A stretch of DNA of 64,000 nucleotides from Pseudomonas frederiksbergensis. GTDB taxonomy: Bacteria; Pseudomonadota; Gammaproteobacteria; Pseudomonadales; Pseudomonadaceae. The translations under genes were made by a program, and so were the position numbers. How positions within the stretch are numbered: the first letter of the stretch is position 1; every line of letters begins with the position of its first letter. Positions 44,494-54,661 of this stretch are shown here, piece by piece. The notes below the pieces were generated by a model. The model searched no databases, was not told the origin of the DNA, and saw only the letters and a program-made list of their open reading frames with translations. Location of the stretch: positions 5,198,501 to 5,262,500 of the forward strand of contig NZ_CP017886.1 of NCBI RefSeq assembly GCF_001874645.1, given 5' to 3'.

Positions 44494-46292
44494 GTGACGC
44501 TACCTTCTGTGTGCTGTCCGAGAAACTCCGGTTGGAATTCCAGTTGGACGCGGGTGCCTTGCGGCTCCCTGGAAAATATCTGCAGCTGGCCGCGCAAGCT
44601 GCGCGCGCGTTCATCCATGATGTTCAGACCGTGGTGTTCGCGCTGGTCGACGTTGCCGCTGAATCCACGCCCGTCGTCTTCGACGATGAGTCTGACGGTT
44701 TCGCCGTCCTGGCGTAGTTGCAGCCAGGCGTTTTGCGCATGGGCGTGGCGCAGACAGTTGGAGAGCGCCTCGCGGGTAATCTGCAAAATGTGGATCTGCT
44801 CGCTGGCCGAGAGCTGAAAGGCCAACGCGTCGACGTGCAGGTGCACCTGGAACTCCCCGCGACGGGAGAACTCTTCTGCGGTGTCCTTGAGCTCCTGCAC
44901 CAGGCCCGCATCGTGAATCTGCAAGCGGAAGGTGGTCAGCAGTTCGCGTAACTGGCGATAGGCATTGTTCAGCCCTTCACGCAACTCGGCGGTGACGGTT
45001 TCCAGGGTTTCGACCGGTTCGCCACGGCGCAGCAGGGTCTGCATGCGGCTGACTTGCAGCTTCATGTAGGACAGGGCCTGGGCCAGTGAGTCGTGCAGTT
45101 CGCGGGCGATGATCGTGCGCTCTTCGAGCAGCAGCAGGCGATGATCCTGTTCCCGTTGGCGTTTGAGTGAGAGCGAAGTGCCAATCAGGTTGGCCAGGGC
45201 CTGGATCAACTGGGTTTCCCAGGCTTGCGTTGGGTGCCCGTCTACAAAATGAGCCTTGAGCTCACCCAGTTCGCTGCCCTGGTTGCTGATGCTGAAGGTT
45301 TGCGTGCTGGTTTTGTGGTGTTTCTGGCAGGTGGAGCAATCGCTGCTGGCGCAGACATCCCGGCTGTTTTCGCCATGCAGGGCGAGCAATTGCTGGGCCG
45401 GCGCCTGCAAGTGACCTTGTAGACACAGCGACAGACGCAAGCCGGGCAGGCGTTGCTGGAAGCGCCGGATCAATTCATCCAGCCCTTCGGCATTGGCCAG
45501 GCGCGTGGCCAGGCTTCGGCTGCTTTGATACAGCAGTTCGAGGGCGGCGTTTGCTTGTTGCAGGTTCAGGGTTTTTTGCTGGACCTGACTCTCCAGCGTG
45601 CGATGCGACTCTTCGATGGTCTCGGCCATGGCGTTGAAGCTCATGGCCAACTGGCCCAGTTCGTCCTGGGACTGATGGTTGACCCGCACCTTGAAATCGC
45701 CGCGACGAAAGCGCTGGGTGGCGTCTACCAACTCTTTCAAGGGCGTGACGACGCCGTACTGCAATTCGTATAACCCAATCAGCAGGACGAACAGGGTGGT
45801 GAACAGGGCCAGTCCCTGAATCATCTGTTGCCAGCCTTGCTTCTGTTCGCTTTGGCTCTGCAACAAATTGACGAACTGGTTCAGTTGTTCAACGAATGGC
45901 AGGGCCATGGCCTGAAATGAGGCTGCATCGCCGCGTTCAAGTGCCGGGTGCAAATCCTCGTTCCACTGTTGCTGGATTTGCCCATAGCTGATTTGTAGAT
46001 CGGTGGTCGGGCCATCTTCCAGCACCGCTTTAAGGGAATGGCTATTGAGGCGGGTTTGCAGGCTGTCGGTGATGGCGACGATTTCTTCGCGGGGGGCGCC
46101 TGCGGCCAGTTTCCAGCTCAGGTGGTAAGTCTCCATGCGCACCGACCCGGCGGTGTTGATGGCGGCTGCATCGCCCTGGCTGAACCAGGCGATCAAACCG
46201 GCGCTCAATGAACTGGCGAGGGCGAGTATGGCGATGAGAATCACCGCCAGCCCGGCGCGAGCGGGCAGGGAGCTGCGCAACCAGCGCATCAT
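44490..46292 (-). CDS. narX: NarX nitrate/nitrite sensor histidine kinase
   Basis: 600-residue inner-membrane kinase. The first helix (AGLAVILIAILALASSLSAG) is followed by the nitrate-binding P-box AAAINTAGSVRMETYHLSW, a four-helix periplasmic sensor, a second helix near residue 150, and HAMP. A central region has a Cys cluster (CASSDCSTCQKH). Then comes the HisKA_3 box ELHDSLAQALSYMKLQ with the phosphorylated His, and an ATPase domain with LRHAHAQN and VEDDGRGFSG. Divergent from narK1 and coupled to narL. Confidence 0.96.
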   Translation of the reverse strand: MMRWLRSSLPARAGLAVILIAILALASSLSAGLIAWFSQGDAAAINTAGSVRMETYHLSWKLAAGAPREEIVAITDSLQTRLNSHSLKAVLEDGPTTDLQISYGQIQQQWNEDLHPALERGDAASFQAMALPFVEQLNQFVNLLQSQSEQKQGWQQMIQGLALFTTLFVLLIGLYELQYGVVTPLKELVDATQRFRRGDFKVRVNHQSQDELGQLAMSFNAMAETIEESHRTLESQVQQKTLNLQQANAALELLYQSSRSLATRLANAEGLDELIRRFQQRLPGLRLSLCLQGHLQAPAQQLLALHGENSRDVCASSDCSTCQKHHKTSTQTFSISNQGSELGELKAHFVDGHPTQAWETQLIQALANLIGTSLSLKRQREQDHRLLLLEERTIIARELHDSLAQALSYMKLQVSRMQTLLRRGEPVETLETVTAELREGLNNAYRQLRELLTTFRLQIHDAGLVQELKDTAEEFSRRGEFQVHLHVDALAFQLSASEQIHILQITREALSNCLRHAHAQNAWLQLRQDGETVRLIVEDDGRGFSGNVDQREHHGLNIMDERARSLRGQLQIFSREPQGTRVQLEFQPEFLGQHTEGSVT

Positions 46293-46373
46293 TAGCGCAG
46301 ATCCTGGGGAAAGGCACGAAGACTGAGCATGAGGCGCCCCGGAATGCGGTTTTGCATCCAGTCCCGGGTGCGC

Positions 46374-46486
46374 TACCTCTAAAGAGTTGTCGCCGGCTCC
46401 TTGTCAGCAATGGTATGGCTGGAAAACCTTAAGAGGCTGATAAATAAAGGTTTTCAAGGTGTCCATGAGCTACCTCCTTAGAGGTA
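46374..46486. promoter_or_regulatory. NarL-type heptamers in the narX-narK1 intergenic region
   Basis: TACCTCT at 46374-46380 is a perfect NarL heptamer (TACYYMT). TACCTCC-TT-AGAGGTA at 46471-46486 is a 7-2-7 inverted pair with one mismatch, the arrangement NarL prefers. Confidence 0.7.
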
Positions 46487-46524
46487 GACGGCACAAGCAT
46501 AGGCCTACACCCCCTTGGGCTTCG

Positions 46525-46538
46525 TTGACATGGATCAA
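46525..46538. promoter_or_regulatory. ANR/DNR box of the narK1K2GHJI operon
   Basis: TTGAC-ATGG-ATCAA matches nine of ten fixed bases. Its centre is 65 bases before the narK1 start codon, and it lies 39 bases downstream of the NarL pair. Confidence 0.88.
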
Positions 46539-46596
46539 GTTTTTGCGGGGTTGGCCTCTCTAGTCTGCCGCCATGGCTAACTGACTGGAGAGCATT

Positions 46597-47901
46597 GTGA
46601 CCCCACCGCGTGTACGACAAGGCTTGGTGTTGGGCATGAGCACGCTGGCCTTCACCGTGTGTTTCATGGTCTGGATGATGTTTGCCGTGCTCGGGGTGCC
46701 GATCAAGGAACTGCTCCAGCTCAACGAAACCCAGTTCGGCCTGTTGGCCGCAACCCCGGTGCTGACCGGCTCGCTGGTGCGTTTACCGCTGGGCCTGCTG
46801 GCTGACCGCTTTGGCGGACGCAGCGTGTTCTTCCTGCTGATGCTGACCTGCGTGACACCGCTGTACCTGATTAGCCACGCCACCGCCTACTGGCAGTTCC
46901 TGGTGCTGGGCTTGTTCGTCGGCCTGGCCGGTGGCTCGTTTTCAGTGGGGATTGCCTACGTCGCCAAATGGTTCGACAAGGAGAATCAGGGCTTCGCGAT
47001 GGGCATCTTCGGCGCCGGTAATGCGGGGTCCGCAGTGACCAAGTTTCTCGCCCCGGCACTGATTGCTGCCGGCAGTTGGCAGCTGGTACCGAAAGTCTTT
47101 AGCGCCATCCTCTTTATTACCGCGTTGTTGTTCTGGTTCCTCAGTGCCGAAAACAAGGACCACCGCAGTGCTACCGGCGCCAGCCTTCGTGAGCAATTGA
47201 ACTCGCTGAAGGACCCGGCGGTGTGGCGCTACTGCCAGTACTACTCGATCGTCTTCGGCGGCTATGTAGCCCTCGCATTGTGGATGACCAAGTACTACGT
47301 GCAGGAATACGGTTTCAGCCTGCAAAGCGCCGCGTTGCTGGCGGCCTGTTTTTCTCTGCCCGGTGGCGTGTTGCGTGCCGTCGGCGGCTGGATGTCGGAT
47401 CGCTGGGGCGCGCAAAGCGTGACCTGGTGGGTGCTATGGGTCAGCTGGATCTGCCTGTTCCTGCTCTCGTATCCCCAGACCCAACTGCAAGTGCAGACCC
47501 TCAACGGCCCATTGGATTTCCACATCGGTCTGAATCCCGCGCTGTTCACCGTGCTGCTGTTCGTCATGGGCATTGCCTTCGCGTTCGGCAAAGCCTCGGT
47601 CTTCAAGTACATCGCCAATGACTACCCGCAAAACATGGGCGCGGTGTCCGGCATCGTCGGCCTCGCGGGCGGTCTGGGCGGCTTCGTGCTGCCGATCCTG
47701 TTCGGCGCCCTGGTGGACCTCACCGGCGTGCGCTCTTCCTGCTTCATGTTGATGTACGGCGTGGTCTGGGTCTCCCTCACCTGGATGTACTTCAGCGAAA
47801 TACGCAAGCGCCCGTTGCTGGGCAAACAGCCGCCAGCGACCTCGTCCCCGTTTTCCAGCATTGCCCAAGGAGAAGAACATGTCCGTTCTGCAAAAGCCTG
47901 A
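46597..47901 (+). CDS. narK1: NarK1 nitrate transporter (nitrate/proton symporter type)
   Basis: 434-residue major facilitator protein with 12 helices. The nitrate signature is present twice: GLVGLAGGSFSVGIAYVAKW in helix 5 (here FVGLAGGSFSVGIAYVAKWF) and GIVGLAGGLGGFVLPILFG in helix 11, plus the RLPLGLLADRFGG loop. It starts with GTG at 46597 behind GGAG. It overlaps narK2 by 23 bases. In pseudomonads NarK1 is thought to import nitrate with protons to start respiration. Confidence 0.94.
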   Translation: MTPPRVRQGLVLGMSTLAFTVCFMVWMMFAVLGVPIKELLQLNETQFGLLAATPVLTGSLVRLPLGLLADRFGGRSVFFLLMLTCVTPLYLISHATAYWQFLVLGLFVGLAGGSFSVGIAYVAKWFDKENQGFAMGIFGAGNAGSAVTKFLAPALIAAGSWQLVPKVFSAILFITALLFWFLSAENKDHRSATGASLREQLNSLKDPAVWRYCQYYSIVFGGYVALALWMTKYYVQEYGFSLQSAALLAACFSLPGGVLRAVGGWMSDRWGAQSVTWWVLWVSWICLFLLSYPQTQLQVQTLNGPLDFHIGLNPALFTVLLFVMGIAFAFGKASVFKYIANDYPQNMGAVSGIVGLAGGLGGFVLPILFGALVDLTGVRSSCFMLMYGVVWVSLTWMYFSEIRKRPLLGKQPPATSSPFSSIAQGEEHVRSAKA

Positions 47902-49276
47902 CAAAGGCCCGGTCATTCATGACTGGCGCCCCGAGGACCCCGCGTTCTGGGGAAGTAGCGGCAAACAGACCGCCACCCGTAACCTGTGGATCTCCATTCC
48001 CGCGCTGTTGTTGGCCTTTGCGGTGTGGATGGTCTGGAGCACGGTGATCGTGCGGTTGAACGCCATCGGCTTCAGCTTCACCACCGACCAGTTGTTCTGG
48101 CTGGCGGCGTTGCCGGGGCTCTCCGGTGCGACCTTGCGGGTCTTCTATTCGTTCATGGTGCCGATCTTCGGCGGCCGGCGCTGGACCGCCGTGAGCACAG
48201 CGTCACTGTTGTTGCCGTCGATCTGGATGGGCTTCGCGGTGCAAGACCCGAGCACCTCGTACAGCGTGTTCGTGTTGATCGCCTTGCTCTGCGGTTTTGG
48301 TGGCGGCAACTTCGCCTCGAGCATGTCCAACATCAGCTTCTTCTATCCCAAGTCCCAGCAGGGCACAGCCCTGGGCCTGAATGCCGGGCTGGGTAACCTG
48401 GGCGTTTCGGTGATGCAGTTCTGTGTGCCGCTGGTGATTACCTTCGGCGTGTTCGGCTTCATGGGCGGTAAGCCGCAAGTGCTGGCCGACGGTGGTCAGT
48501 TGTGGTTGCAAAACGCCGGTTTCATCTGGGTGCCGTTCATTGTGTTGGTGACGGTGCTGGCCTGGTTTGGCATGAATGACCTGTCCAGTGCCCGCGCGTC
48601 GTTCAGCGAGCAGGCGGTGATCTTCAAACGCAAGCACAACTGGCTGATGTGCTGGTTGTACCTGGCGACCTTCGGCTCGTTCATCGGCTTTTCCGCGGCG
48701 TTTCCGCTGCTGATCAAGACCTCCTTCCCGGACGTCATTGCCTTGAAATTCGCCTTCCTCGGCCCATTGGTAGGTGCACTGGTGCGCCCATTGGGCGGTT
48801 GGCTGGCGGACAAGCTTGGCGGTGCGAAAGTGACCTTGTGGAACTTCGTGCTGATGATCCTGATGGTCTTCGGTGTGCTGCACTTTTTGCCCCAGAACGG
48901 TTCGGGCGGCAACTTCTACGGCTTCCTCGGCATGTTCATGCTGCTGTTCATCACCACCGGCGTGGGCAACGGCTCCACCTTCCGCATGATCCCGGTGATC
49001 TTCCGCACCCTGCATGAAAAATCCGCTGCCGGAAAACCAGCCGCCGTGCGCGAACAAGCACTCAAGGATGCCGGCAAAGAATCGGCCGCCGTCCTGGGCT
49101 TCAGTTCGGCCATGGGCGCCTTTGGTGCGTTCTTCATTCCCAAATCCTTCGGCACTTCGATGGCCCAGACCGGCGGCCCGGAGATGGCCTTCTACATGTT
49201 CGTCGGCTTTTACCTGAGCTGCATCGTCGTGACCTGGTGGTGGTACGCGCGCAAAGGCGCCGCGACACCCTGCTGA
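47879..49276 (+). CDS. narK2: NarK2 nitrate/nitrite antiporter
   Basis: 465-residue NarK-type major facilitator protein that exchanges external nitrate for nitrite. It begins MSVLQKPDKGPVIHDWRPED, and has GGGNFASSMSNISFFYPKSQ, QGTALGLNAGLGNLGVSVMQ (helix 5 signature) and VGNGSTFRMIPVIF followed by GAFGAFFIP. A NarK-specific C-terminal insertion (AAGKPAAVREQALKDAGKES) is seen. It is translationally coupled to narK1 and lies 69 bases before narG. Confidence 0.95.
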   Translation: MSVLQKPDKGPVIHDWRPEDPAFWGSSGKQTATRNLWISIPALLLAFAVWMVWSTVIVRLNAIGFSFTTDQLFWLAALPGLSGATLRVFYSFMVPIFGGRRWTAVSTASLLLPSIWMGFAVQDPSTSYSVFVLIALLCGFGGGNFASSMSNISFFYPKSQQGTALGLNAGLGNLGVSVMQFCVPLVITFGVFGFMGGKPQVLADGGQLWLQNAGFIWVPFIVLVTVLAWFGMNDLSSARASFSEQAVIFKRKHNWLMCWLYLATFGSFIGFSAAFPLLIKTSFPDVIALKFAFLGPLVGALVRPLGGWLADKLGGAKVTLWNFVLMILMVFGVLHFLPQNGSGGNFYGFLGMFMLLFITTGVGNGSTFRMIPVIFRTLHEKSAAGKPAAVREQALKDAGKESAAVLGFSSAMGAFGAFFIPKSFGTSMAQTGGPEMAFYMFVGFYLSCIVVTWWWYARKGAATPC

Positions 49277-49345
49277 GACGACCCGAATCCAACCATTGCG
49301 TGGGCGGGGCACAGAACCCCGCAGCAAGCCTGAGAGGTGTACACC

Positions 49346-52300
49346 GTGAGTCATTTACTGGACCAATTGCGGTTTTTCAATCGCAAGCAAAACGAGTTTT
49401 CCGACGGCCACGGAGAGACTCGTAAAGAGTCTCGCGACTGGGAGAACGTCTACCGTTCGCGCTGGCAGTACGACAAGATCGTGCGCTCCACCCACGGGGT
49501 GAACTGCACCGGATCTTGCTCGTGGAAAATCTACGTCAAGAACGGCCTGATCACCTGGGAAACCCAGCAAACTGACTACCCGCGCACCCGTAACGATCTG
49601 CCCAACCATGAACCCCGTGGTTGCCCGCGTGGCGCCAGTTACAGCTGGTACATCTACAGCGCCAACCGGCTCAAGTACCCGAAAATCCGCAAGCCGTTGC
49701 TCAAGCTCTGGCGCGACGCGCGGCAGACCCTGGCGCCGGTCGAAGCCTGGGCCAGCATTGTCGAGGACAAGGTCAAGGCCGACTCCTATAAAAGCAAACG
49801 CGGCATGGGTGGCTTCATTCGCTCCAACTGGGAGGAAGTCAACGAGATCATTGCCGCAGCCAACGTCTACACCATCAAGCAATATGGCCCCGACCGCATC
49901 GTCGGCTTCTCGCCGATCCCAGCCATGTCGATGGTCAGCTACGCCGCCGGCTCGCGTTACCTGTCGCTGATCGGCGGCGCGTGCCTGAGTTTCTACGACT
50001 GGTACTGCGATTTGCCGCCAGCCTCGCCGATGGTGTGGGGCGAGCAGACCGACGTGCCGGAATCGGCCGACTGGTACAACTCCAACTACATCATTGCCTG
50101 GGGTTCCAACGTTCCGCAGACCCGGACCCCGGACGCGCACTTCTTCACCGAAGTCCGTTACAAGGGCACCAAGACTGTCGCGATCACCCCGGATTACTCG
50201 GAAGTCGCCAAGCTCACGGACCTGTGGCTGAACCCTAAACAAGGCACCGATGCGGCGCTGGCCCAAGCGTTCAATCATGTGATCTTCAAAGAATTCCACC
50301 TGGACAAACCGAGCGCCTATTTCACCGAATACGCCAAGCGCTTCACCGATTTGCCGGTGCTGGTGCTGCTCAAGCAAATGGTCGATGTGGCACCGGGTGC
50401 CGGCTACCAGCCGGACCGCTTCCTGCGTGCCAGTGACCTGACCGACAACCTCGGCCAGGAAAACAACCCGGAATGGAAAACCATCGCCCTGGATGTCAGC
50501 GGTGAACTGGTCTCTCCCCAAGGCTCCATCGGCTATCGCTGGGGCGAGAAGGGCAAGTGGAACATCCTTGCCCGTGAAGGCGGCGAGGGGCGTGAGATCG
50601 ATTTGAAGCTGAGTCTGATCGGCGATGATGTTGCCGAAGTGGCGTTCCCGTATTTTGCCGGCGAGTCCCACGAGCACTTCCAGCACGTCGCTGGCGATGC
50701 CGTGCAATACCGCCGCGTGCCGGTGCATAACGTGGTGCTGGCGGACGGTAGCGTCGCGAAAGTGGCCACCGTGTTCGACTTGTCGGCGGCTAACCTGGCG
50801 ATTGATCGTGGTCTGGGCGGCGCCAACGTGGCCAAGGATTACGACGATGCCTCGGTGCCGGGTACCCCGGCCTGGCAGGAGAAAATCACCGGCGTCAGCC
50901 GTGAAAAAGCCATTCAGATCGCCCGTGAGTTTGCCGACAACGCCGACAAGACCAAGGGCCGCTCGATGATCATCGTCGGCGCGGCGATGAACCACTGGTA
51001 TCACATGGACATGAACTACCGCGGGCTGATCAACATGCTCATGCTCTGCGGGTGTGTCGGTCAGACCGGTGGCGGTTGGGCGCACTACGTCGGCCAGGAA
51101 AAACTCCGTCCACAATGCGGTTGGTTGCCCCTGGCGTTCGGCCTGGACTGGAACCGTCCGCCACGGCAAATGAACGGCACCAGTTTCTTCTACGCCCACA
51201 GTTCGCAATGGCGCCACGAGAAAATGAGCATGCACGACGTGCTCTCGCCATTGGCCGATAAATCACAGTTTCCCGAACATGCCCTGGACTACAACATCCG
51301 CGCCGAACGGGCCGGCTGGCTGCCCAGCGCACCACAACTCAACACCAACCCGCTGCACATCTGCCGCGATGCTGCCGCCGCCGGCATGGACCCGAAAGAC
51401 TACGTGGTCAAATCGCTGCAGGACGGTTCGCTGCGCTTCTCCTGCGAACAGCCGGACAGCCCGGTGAACTTCCCGCGCAACATGTTCATCTGGCGTTCCA
51501 ACCTGCTGGGCTCCTCGGGCAAGGGTCACGAGTACATGCTCAAGTACCTGCTCGGCACCAAAAACGGCGTGATGAACGAAGACATCGGCCAGGTCGGCGA
51601 CTGCAAACCCGAAGAAGCCGAATGGGTGGACGAGGGCGCCATCGGCAAGCTCGATCTGGTCACCACGCTGGACTTCCGCATGTCGTCGACCTGCGTCTAT
51701 TCCGACATCGTCTTGCCGACCGCGACCTGGTACGAAAAAGACGACATGAACACCTCGGACATGCACCCGTTCATTCACCCGTTGTCGGCTGCCATCGACC
51801 CGGCGTGGGAATCGCGTTCCGACTGGGAAATCTACAAAGGCATCGCCAAGGCGTTTTCCAGCATGTCCGAAGGGCATCTGGGCGTTGAAAAGGACCTGGT
51901 GACCATTCCGCTGATGCACGACAGCGTCGGCGAACTGGCTCAGCCGTTTGGCGGCACCGACTGGAAAAGCGACGGTGTGGCTCCGGTGCCGGGTAAAAAT
52001 GCACCGAACCTGCATGTGGTCGAGCGTGATTATCCGAACATCTACAAACAGTTCTCGTCGCTCGGGCCATTGCTGGAAAAACACGGCAACGGCGGCAAGG
52101 GCATCAACTGGAACACTGAAGACGAAGTGAAATTCCTCGGTGAGCTGAACCACCACGAAGGCGATGCTGGCATCAGCCACGGTCGGCCGAAAATCGACAC
52201 GGCCATCGACGCCGCTGAAGTGATTCTGTCCCTGGCGCCGGAAACCAATGGCCAGGTCGCCGTGAAGGCCTGGGCCGCGCTGTCGGAATTCACCGGCATC

Positions 52301-53119
52301 GACCACAGCCACCTGGCGCTGTCCAAGGCCCACGAGGCGATTCGTTTTCGCGACATTCAAGCCCAGCCGCGCAAGATCATTTCCAGCCCGACCTGGTCGG
52401 GTCTCGAAGACGATCACGTCAGCTACAACGCCGGCTACACCAACGTTCACGAGGCGATCCCATGGCGCACCATCACCGGCCGCCAGCAGTTCTACCAGGA
52501 TCACCCGTGGATGCAGGCGTTCGGCGAACAACTGATGAGTTACCGGCCGCCGGTCAACACCCGCACCATTGAAGGGGTGAAAGGCAAACGCAGCAACGGC
52601 GAGATCGAAATCGTCCTGAACTGGATCACCCCGCACCAGAAATGGGGCATCCACAGTACCTACAGCGACAACCTGCTGATGCTGACCCTCAGCCGTGGCG
52701 GGCCGATTGTCTGGCTCTCGGAGAACGACGCGAAAAGCGCCGGTATCGAGGACAACGACTGGATCGAGTGCTTCAACGTCAATGGTGCGCTGACCGCCCG
52801 GGCGGTGGTCAGCCAGCGGGTCAAGGACGGCATGGTGATGATGTACCACGCCCAGGAACGGATCGTGAACGTGCCCGGTTCCGAAACCACCAAGACCCGT
52901 GGCGGCCACCACAACTCAGTGACCCGTGTCGTGCTCAAGCCGACCCACATGATCGGTGGCTACGCCCAGCAAGCCTACGGTTTCAACTATTACGGCACCG
53001 TCGGTTGCAACCGCGATGAGTTTGTCGTGGTGCGCAAAATGTCCAAAGTCGACTGGCTCGATGGTTCGTCCGGCGATGACCTGCCGCGTCCGCTGCCGAC
53101 CGATATCGAGGAGAACTGA
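49346..53119 (+). CDS. narG: Respiratory nitrate reductase alpha subunit
   Basis: 1257-residue cytoplasmic molybdopterin subunit that reduces nitrate to nitrite. The N-terminus is SHLLDQLRFFNRKQNEFSDG. The FS0 iron-sulfur site has STHGVNCTGSCSWKIYVKNG (His and two Cys) and HEPRGCPRGASYSW. Further landmarks are GGACLSFYDWYCDLPPASP and SNYIIAWGSNVPQTRTPDAH, the latter containing the Mo-ligand Asp region. The start is the GTG at 49346, giving the standard N-terminus; a GTG nine bases earlier is less likely. It is followed one base later by narH. Molybdenum cofactor comes from moa/moe genes in the same block. Confidence 0.98.
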   Translation: MSHLLDQLRFFNRKQNEFSDGHGETRKESRDWENVYRSRWQYDKIVRSTHGVNCTGSCSWKIYVKNGLITWETQQTDYPRTRNDLPNHEPRGCPRGASYSWYIYSANRLKYPKIRKPLLKLWRDARQTLAPVEAWASIVEDKVKADSYKSKRGMGGFIRSNWEEVNEIIAAANVYTIKQYGPDRIVGFSPIPAMSMVSYAAGSRYLSLIGGACLSFYDWYCDLPPASPMVWGEQTDVPESADWYNSNYIIAWGSNVPQTRTPDAHFFTEVRYKGTKTVAITPDYSEVAKLTDLWLNPKQGTDAALAQAFNHVIFKEFHLDKPSAYFTEYAKRFTDLPVLVLLKQMVDVAPGAGYQPDRFLRASDLTDNLGQENNPEWKTIALDVSGELVSPQGSIGYRWGEKGKWNILAREGGEGREIDLKLSLIGDDVAEVAFPYFAGESHEHFQHVAGDAVQYRRVPVHNVVLADGSVAKVATVFDLSAANLAIDRGLGGANVAKDYDDASVPGTPAWQEKITGVSREKAIQIAREFADNADKTKGRSMIIVGAAMNHWYHMDMNYRGLINMLMLCGCVGQTGGGWAHYVGQEKLRPQCGWLPLAFGLDWNRPPRQMNGTSFFYAHSSQWRHEKMSMHDVLSPLADKSQFPEHALDYNIRAERAGWLPSAPQLNTNPLHICRDAAAAGMDPKDYVVKSLQDGSLRFSCEQPDSPVNFPRNMFIWRSNLLGSSGKGHEYMLKYLLGTKNGVMNEDIGQVGDCKPEEAEWVDEGAIGKLDLVTTLDFRMSSTCVYSDIVLPTATWYEKDDMNTSDMHPFIHPLSAAIDPAWESRSDWEIYKGIAKAFSSMSEGHLGVEKDLVTIPLMHDSVGELAQPFGGTDWKSDGVAPVPGKNAPNLHVVERDYPNIYKQFSSLGPLLEKHGNGGKGINWNTEDEVKFLGELNHHEGDAGISHGRPKIDTAIDAAEVILSLAPETNGQVAVKAWAALSEFTGIDHSHLALSKAHEAIRFRDIQAQPRKIISSPTWSGLEDDHVSYNAGYTNVHEAIPWRTITGRQQFYQDHPWMQAFGEQLMSYRPPVNTRTIEGVKGKRSNGEIEIVLNWITPHQKWGIHSTYSDNLLMLTLSRGGPIVWLSENDAKSAGIEDNDWIECFNVNGALTARAVVSQRVKDGMVMMYHAQERIVNVPGSETTKTRGGHHNSVTRVVLKPTHMIGGYAQQAYGFNYYGTVGCNRDEFVVVRKMSKVDWLDGSSGDDLPRPLPTDIEEN

Positions 53120-53120
53120 G

Positions 53121-54659
53121 ATGAAGATTCGCTCACAAATCGGCATGGTTCTGAACCTGGACAAATGCATCGGTTGCCACACCTGTTCGATCACCTGCAA
53201 AAACGTCTGGACCAGCCGCGAAGGCATGGAATATGCCTGGTTCAACAATGTTGAATCGAAACCGGGCATCGGCTATCCGAAGGAATGGGAAAACCAGGAC
53301 AAGTGGAAGGGCGGCTGGATTCGCAATGCCAACGGCACGATCAACCCGCGCATCGGCGGTAAATTCCGCGTGCTGGCAAACATTTTCGCCAACCCGGACC
53401 TGCCGAGCCTGGACGACTATTACGAACCGTTCGATTTCGATTACCAGCACCTGCACACCGCACCGCTGGGCGAACACCAGCCAACGGCGCGCCCGCGTTC
53501 GCTGATCTCCGGCAAACGCATGGAGAAAATCGAGTGGGGCCCGAACTGGGAGGAAATTCTCGGCACCGAATTCGCCAAGCGGCGCAAGGACAAAAACTTC
53601 GACAAGATCCAGGCGGACATTTACGGCGAGTACGAAAACACCTTCATGATGTATCTGCCGCGCCTGTGCGAGCACTGCCTCAACCCGACGTGCGCGGCGT
53701 CGTGCCCGAGCGGCGCGATCTACAAGCGCGAAGAGGACGGCATCGTCCTGATCGACCAGGAAAAATGCCGTGGCTGGCGCATGTGCATCAGCGGCTGCCC
53801 GTATAAGAAGATCTATTTCAACTGGAAAAGCGGCAAGTCCGAGAAGTGCATCTTCTGCTACCCGCGTATCGAAGCCGGGATGCCGACCGTGTGCGCCGAA
53901 ACCTGCGTCGGGCGTATTCGTTATCTCGGTGTGCTGCTGTATGACGCCGACCGTATCAGCGAAGTGGCGAGCACCGCCAATGAGCAGGATCTGTACGAGA
54001 AACAATTGGAGATCTTCCTCGATCCGAACGACCCGGCGGTAATCCGTCAGGCCTTGGCCGATGGTGTACCGCAGTCGGTGATCGATTCTGCGCAGCGCTC
54101 GCCGGTCTACAAAATGGCCGTGGACTGGAAACTCGCGCTGCCACTGCACCCGGAATACCGCACCTTGCCGATGGTTTGGTATGTACCGCCGCTGTCGCCG
54201 ATCCAGAACGCCGCAACCGCCGGCACCGTGGGCATGAACGGGGTGATCCCGGATGTCGACAGCCTGCGCATTCCACTGAAATACCTGGCCAACCTGCTGA
54301 CCGCAGGCGATGAAAAACCGGTCAAGCGTGCACTGAAACGTTTGCTGGCGATGCGCGCCTACAAACGTTCCGAGCAAGTCGATGGTGTCCAGGACTTGCA
54401 AGTGCTCAAGGATGTCGGCTTGAGCGTGGCCCAGGTCGAGGAGATGTATCGCTACCTGGCGATTGCCAACTATGAAGACCGCTTCGTGGTCCCGAGCGCC
54501 CACCGTGAAGACGCCATGAGCGACGCCTTCGCCGAGCGCTCCGGGTGCGGCTTCAGTTTTGGCAGCGGTTGCAGTGGCAGCTCCGACACCAACATGTTTG
54601 GTGCGAAGAAAGCCAACCGCCGCGACATCCTCAAAACCGTGCAGTTGTGGGAGGAATGA
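53121..54659 (+). CDS. narH: Respiratory nitrate reductase beta subunit
   Basis: 512-residue iron-sulfur subunit passing electrons from NarI to NarG. Four cluster motifs are visible: DKCIGCHTCSITCKNVW, CEHCLNPTCAASCPSGAIY, CRGWRMCISGCPYKKIYF (Trp in place of one Cys, giving the 3Fe-4S cluster known for NarH) and KCIFCYPRIEAGMPTVCAET. The C-terminus is rich in Ser, Gly and Cys (ERSGCGFSFGSGCSGSS). The ATG at 53121 is one base after the narG stop. Length is normal. Confidence 0.98.
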   Translation: MKIRSQIGMVLNLDKCIGCHTCSITCKNVWTSREGMEYAWFNNVESKPGIGYPKEWENQDKWKGGWIRNANGTINPRIGGKFRVLANIFANPDLPSLDDYYEPFDFDYQHLHTAPLGEHQPTARPRSLISGKRMEKIEWGPNWEEILGTEFAKRRKDKNFDKIQADIYGEYENTFMMYLPRLCEHCLNPTCAASCPSGAIYKREEDGIVLIDQEKCRGWRMCISGCPYKKIYFNWKSGKSEKCIFCYPRIEAGMPTVCAETCVGRIRYLGVLLYDADRISEVASTANEQDLYEKQLEIFLDPNDPAVIRQALADGVPQSVIDSAQRSPVYKMAVDWKLALPLHPEYRTLPMVWYVPPLSPIQNAATAGTVGMNGVIPDVDSLRIPLKYLANLLTAGDEKPVKRALKRLLAMRAYKRSEQVDGVQDLQVLKDVGLSVAQVEEMYRYLAIANYEDRFVVPSAHREDAMSDAFAERSGCGFSFGSGCSGSSDTNMFGAKKANRRDILKTVQLWEE

Positions 54660-54661
54660 GC

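Noticed and set aside
49355..52912. Two long minus-strand open frames (626 and 549 codons) opposite narG
   Set aside because: Both lie wholly within narG, show His/Arg/Gly-rich shadow composition and no motifs.
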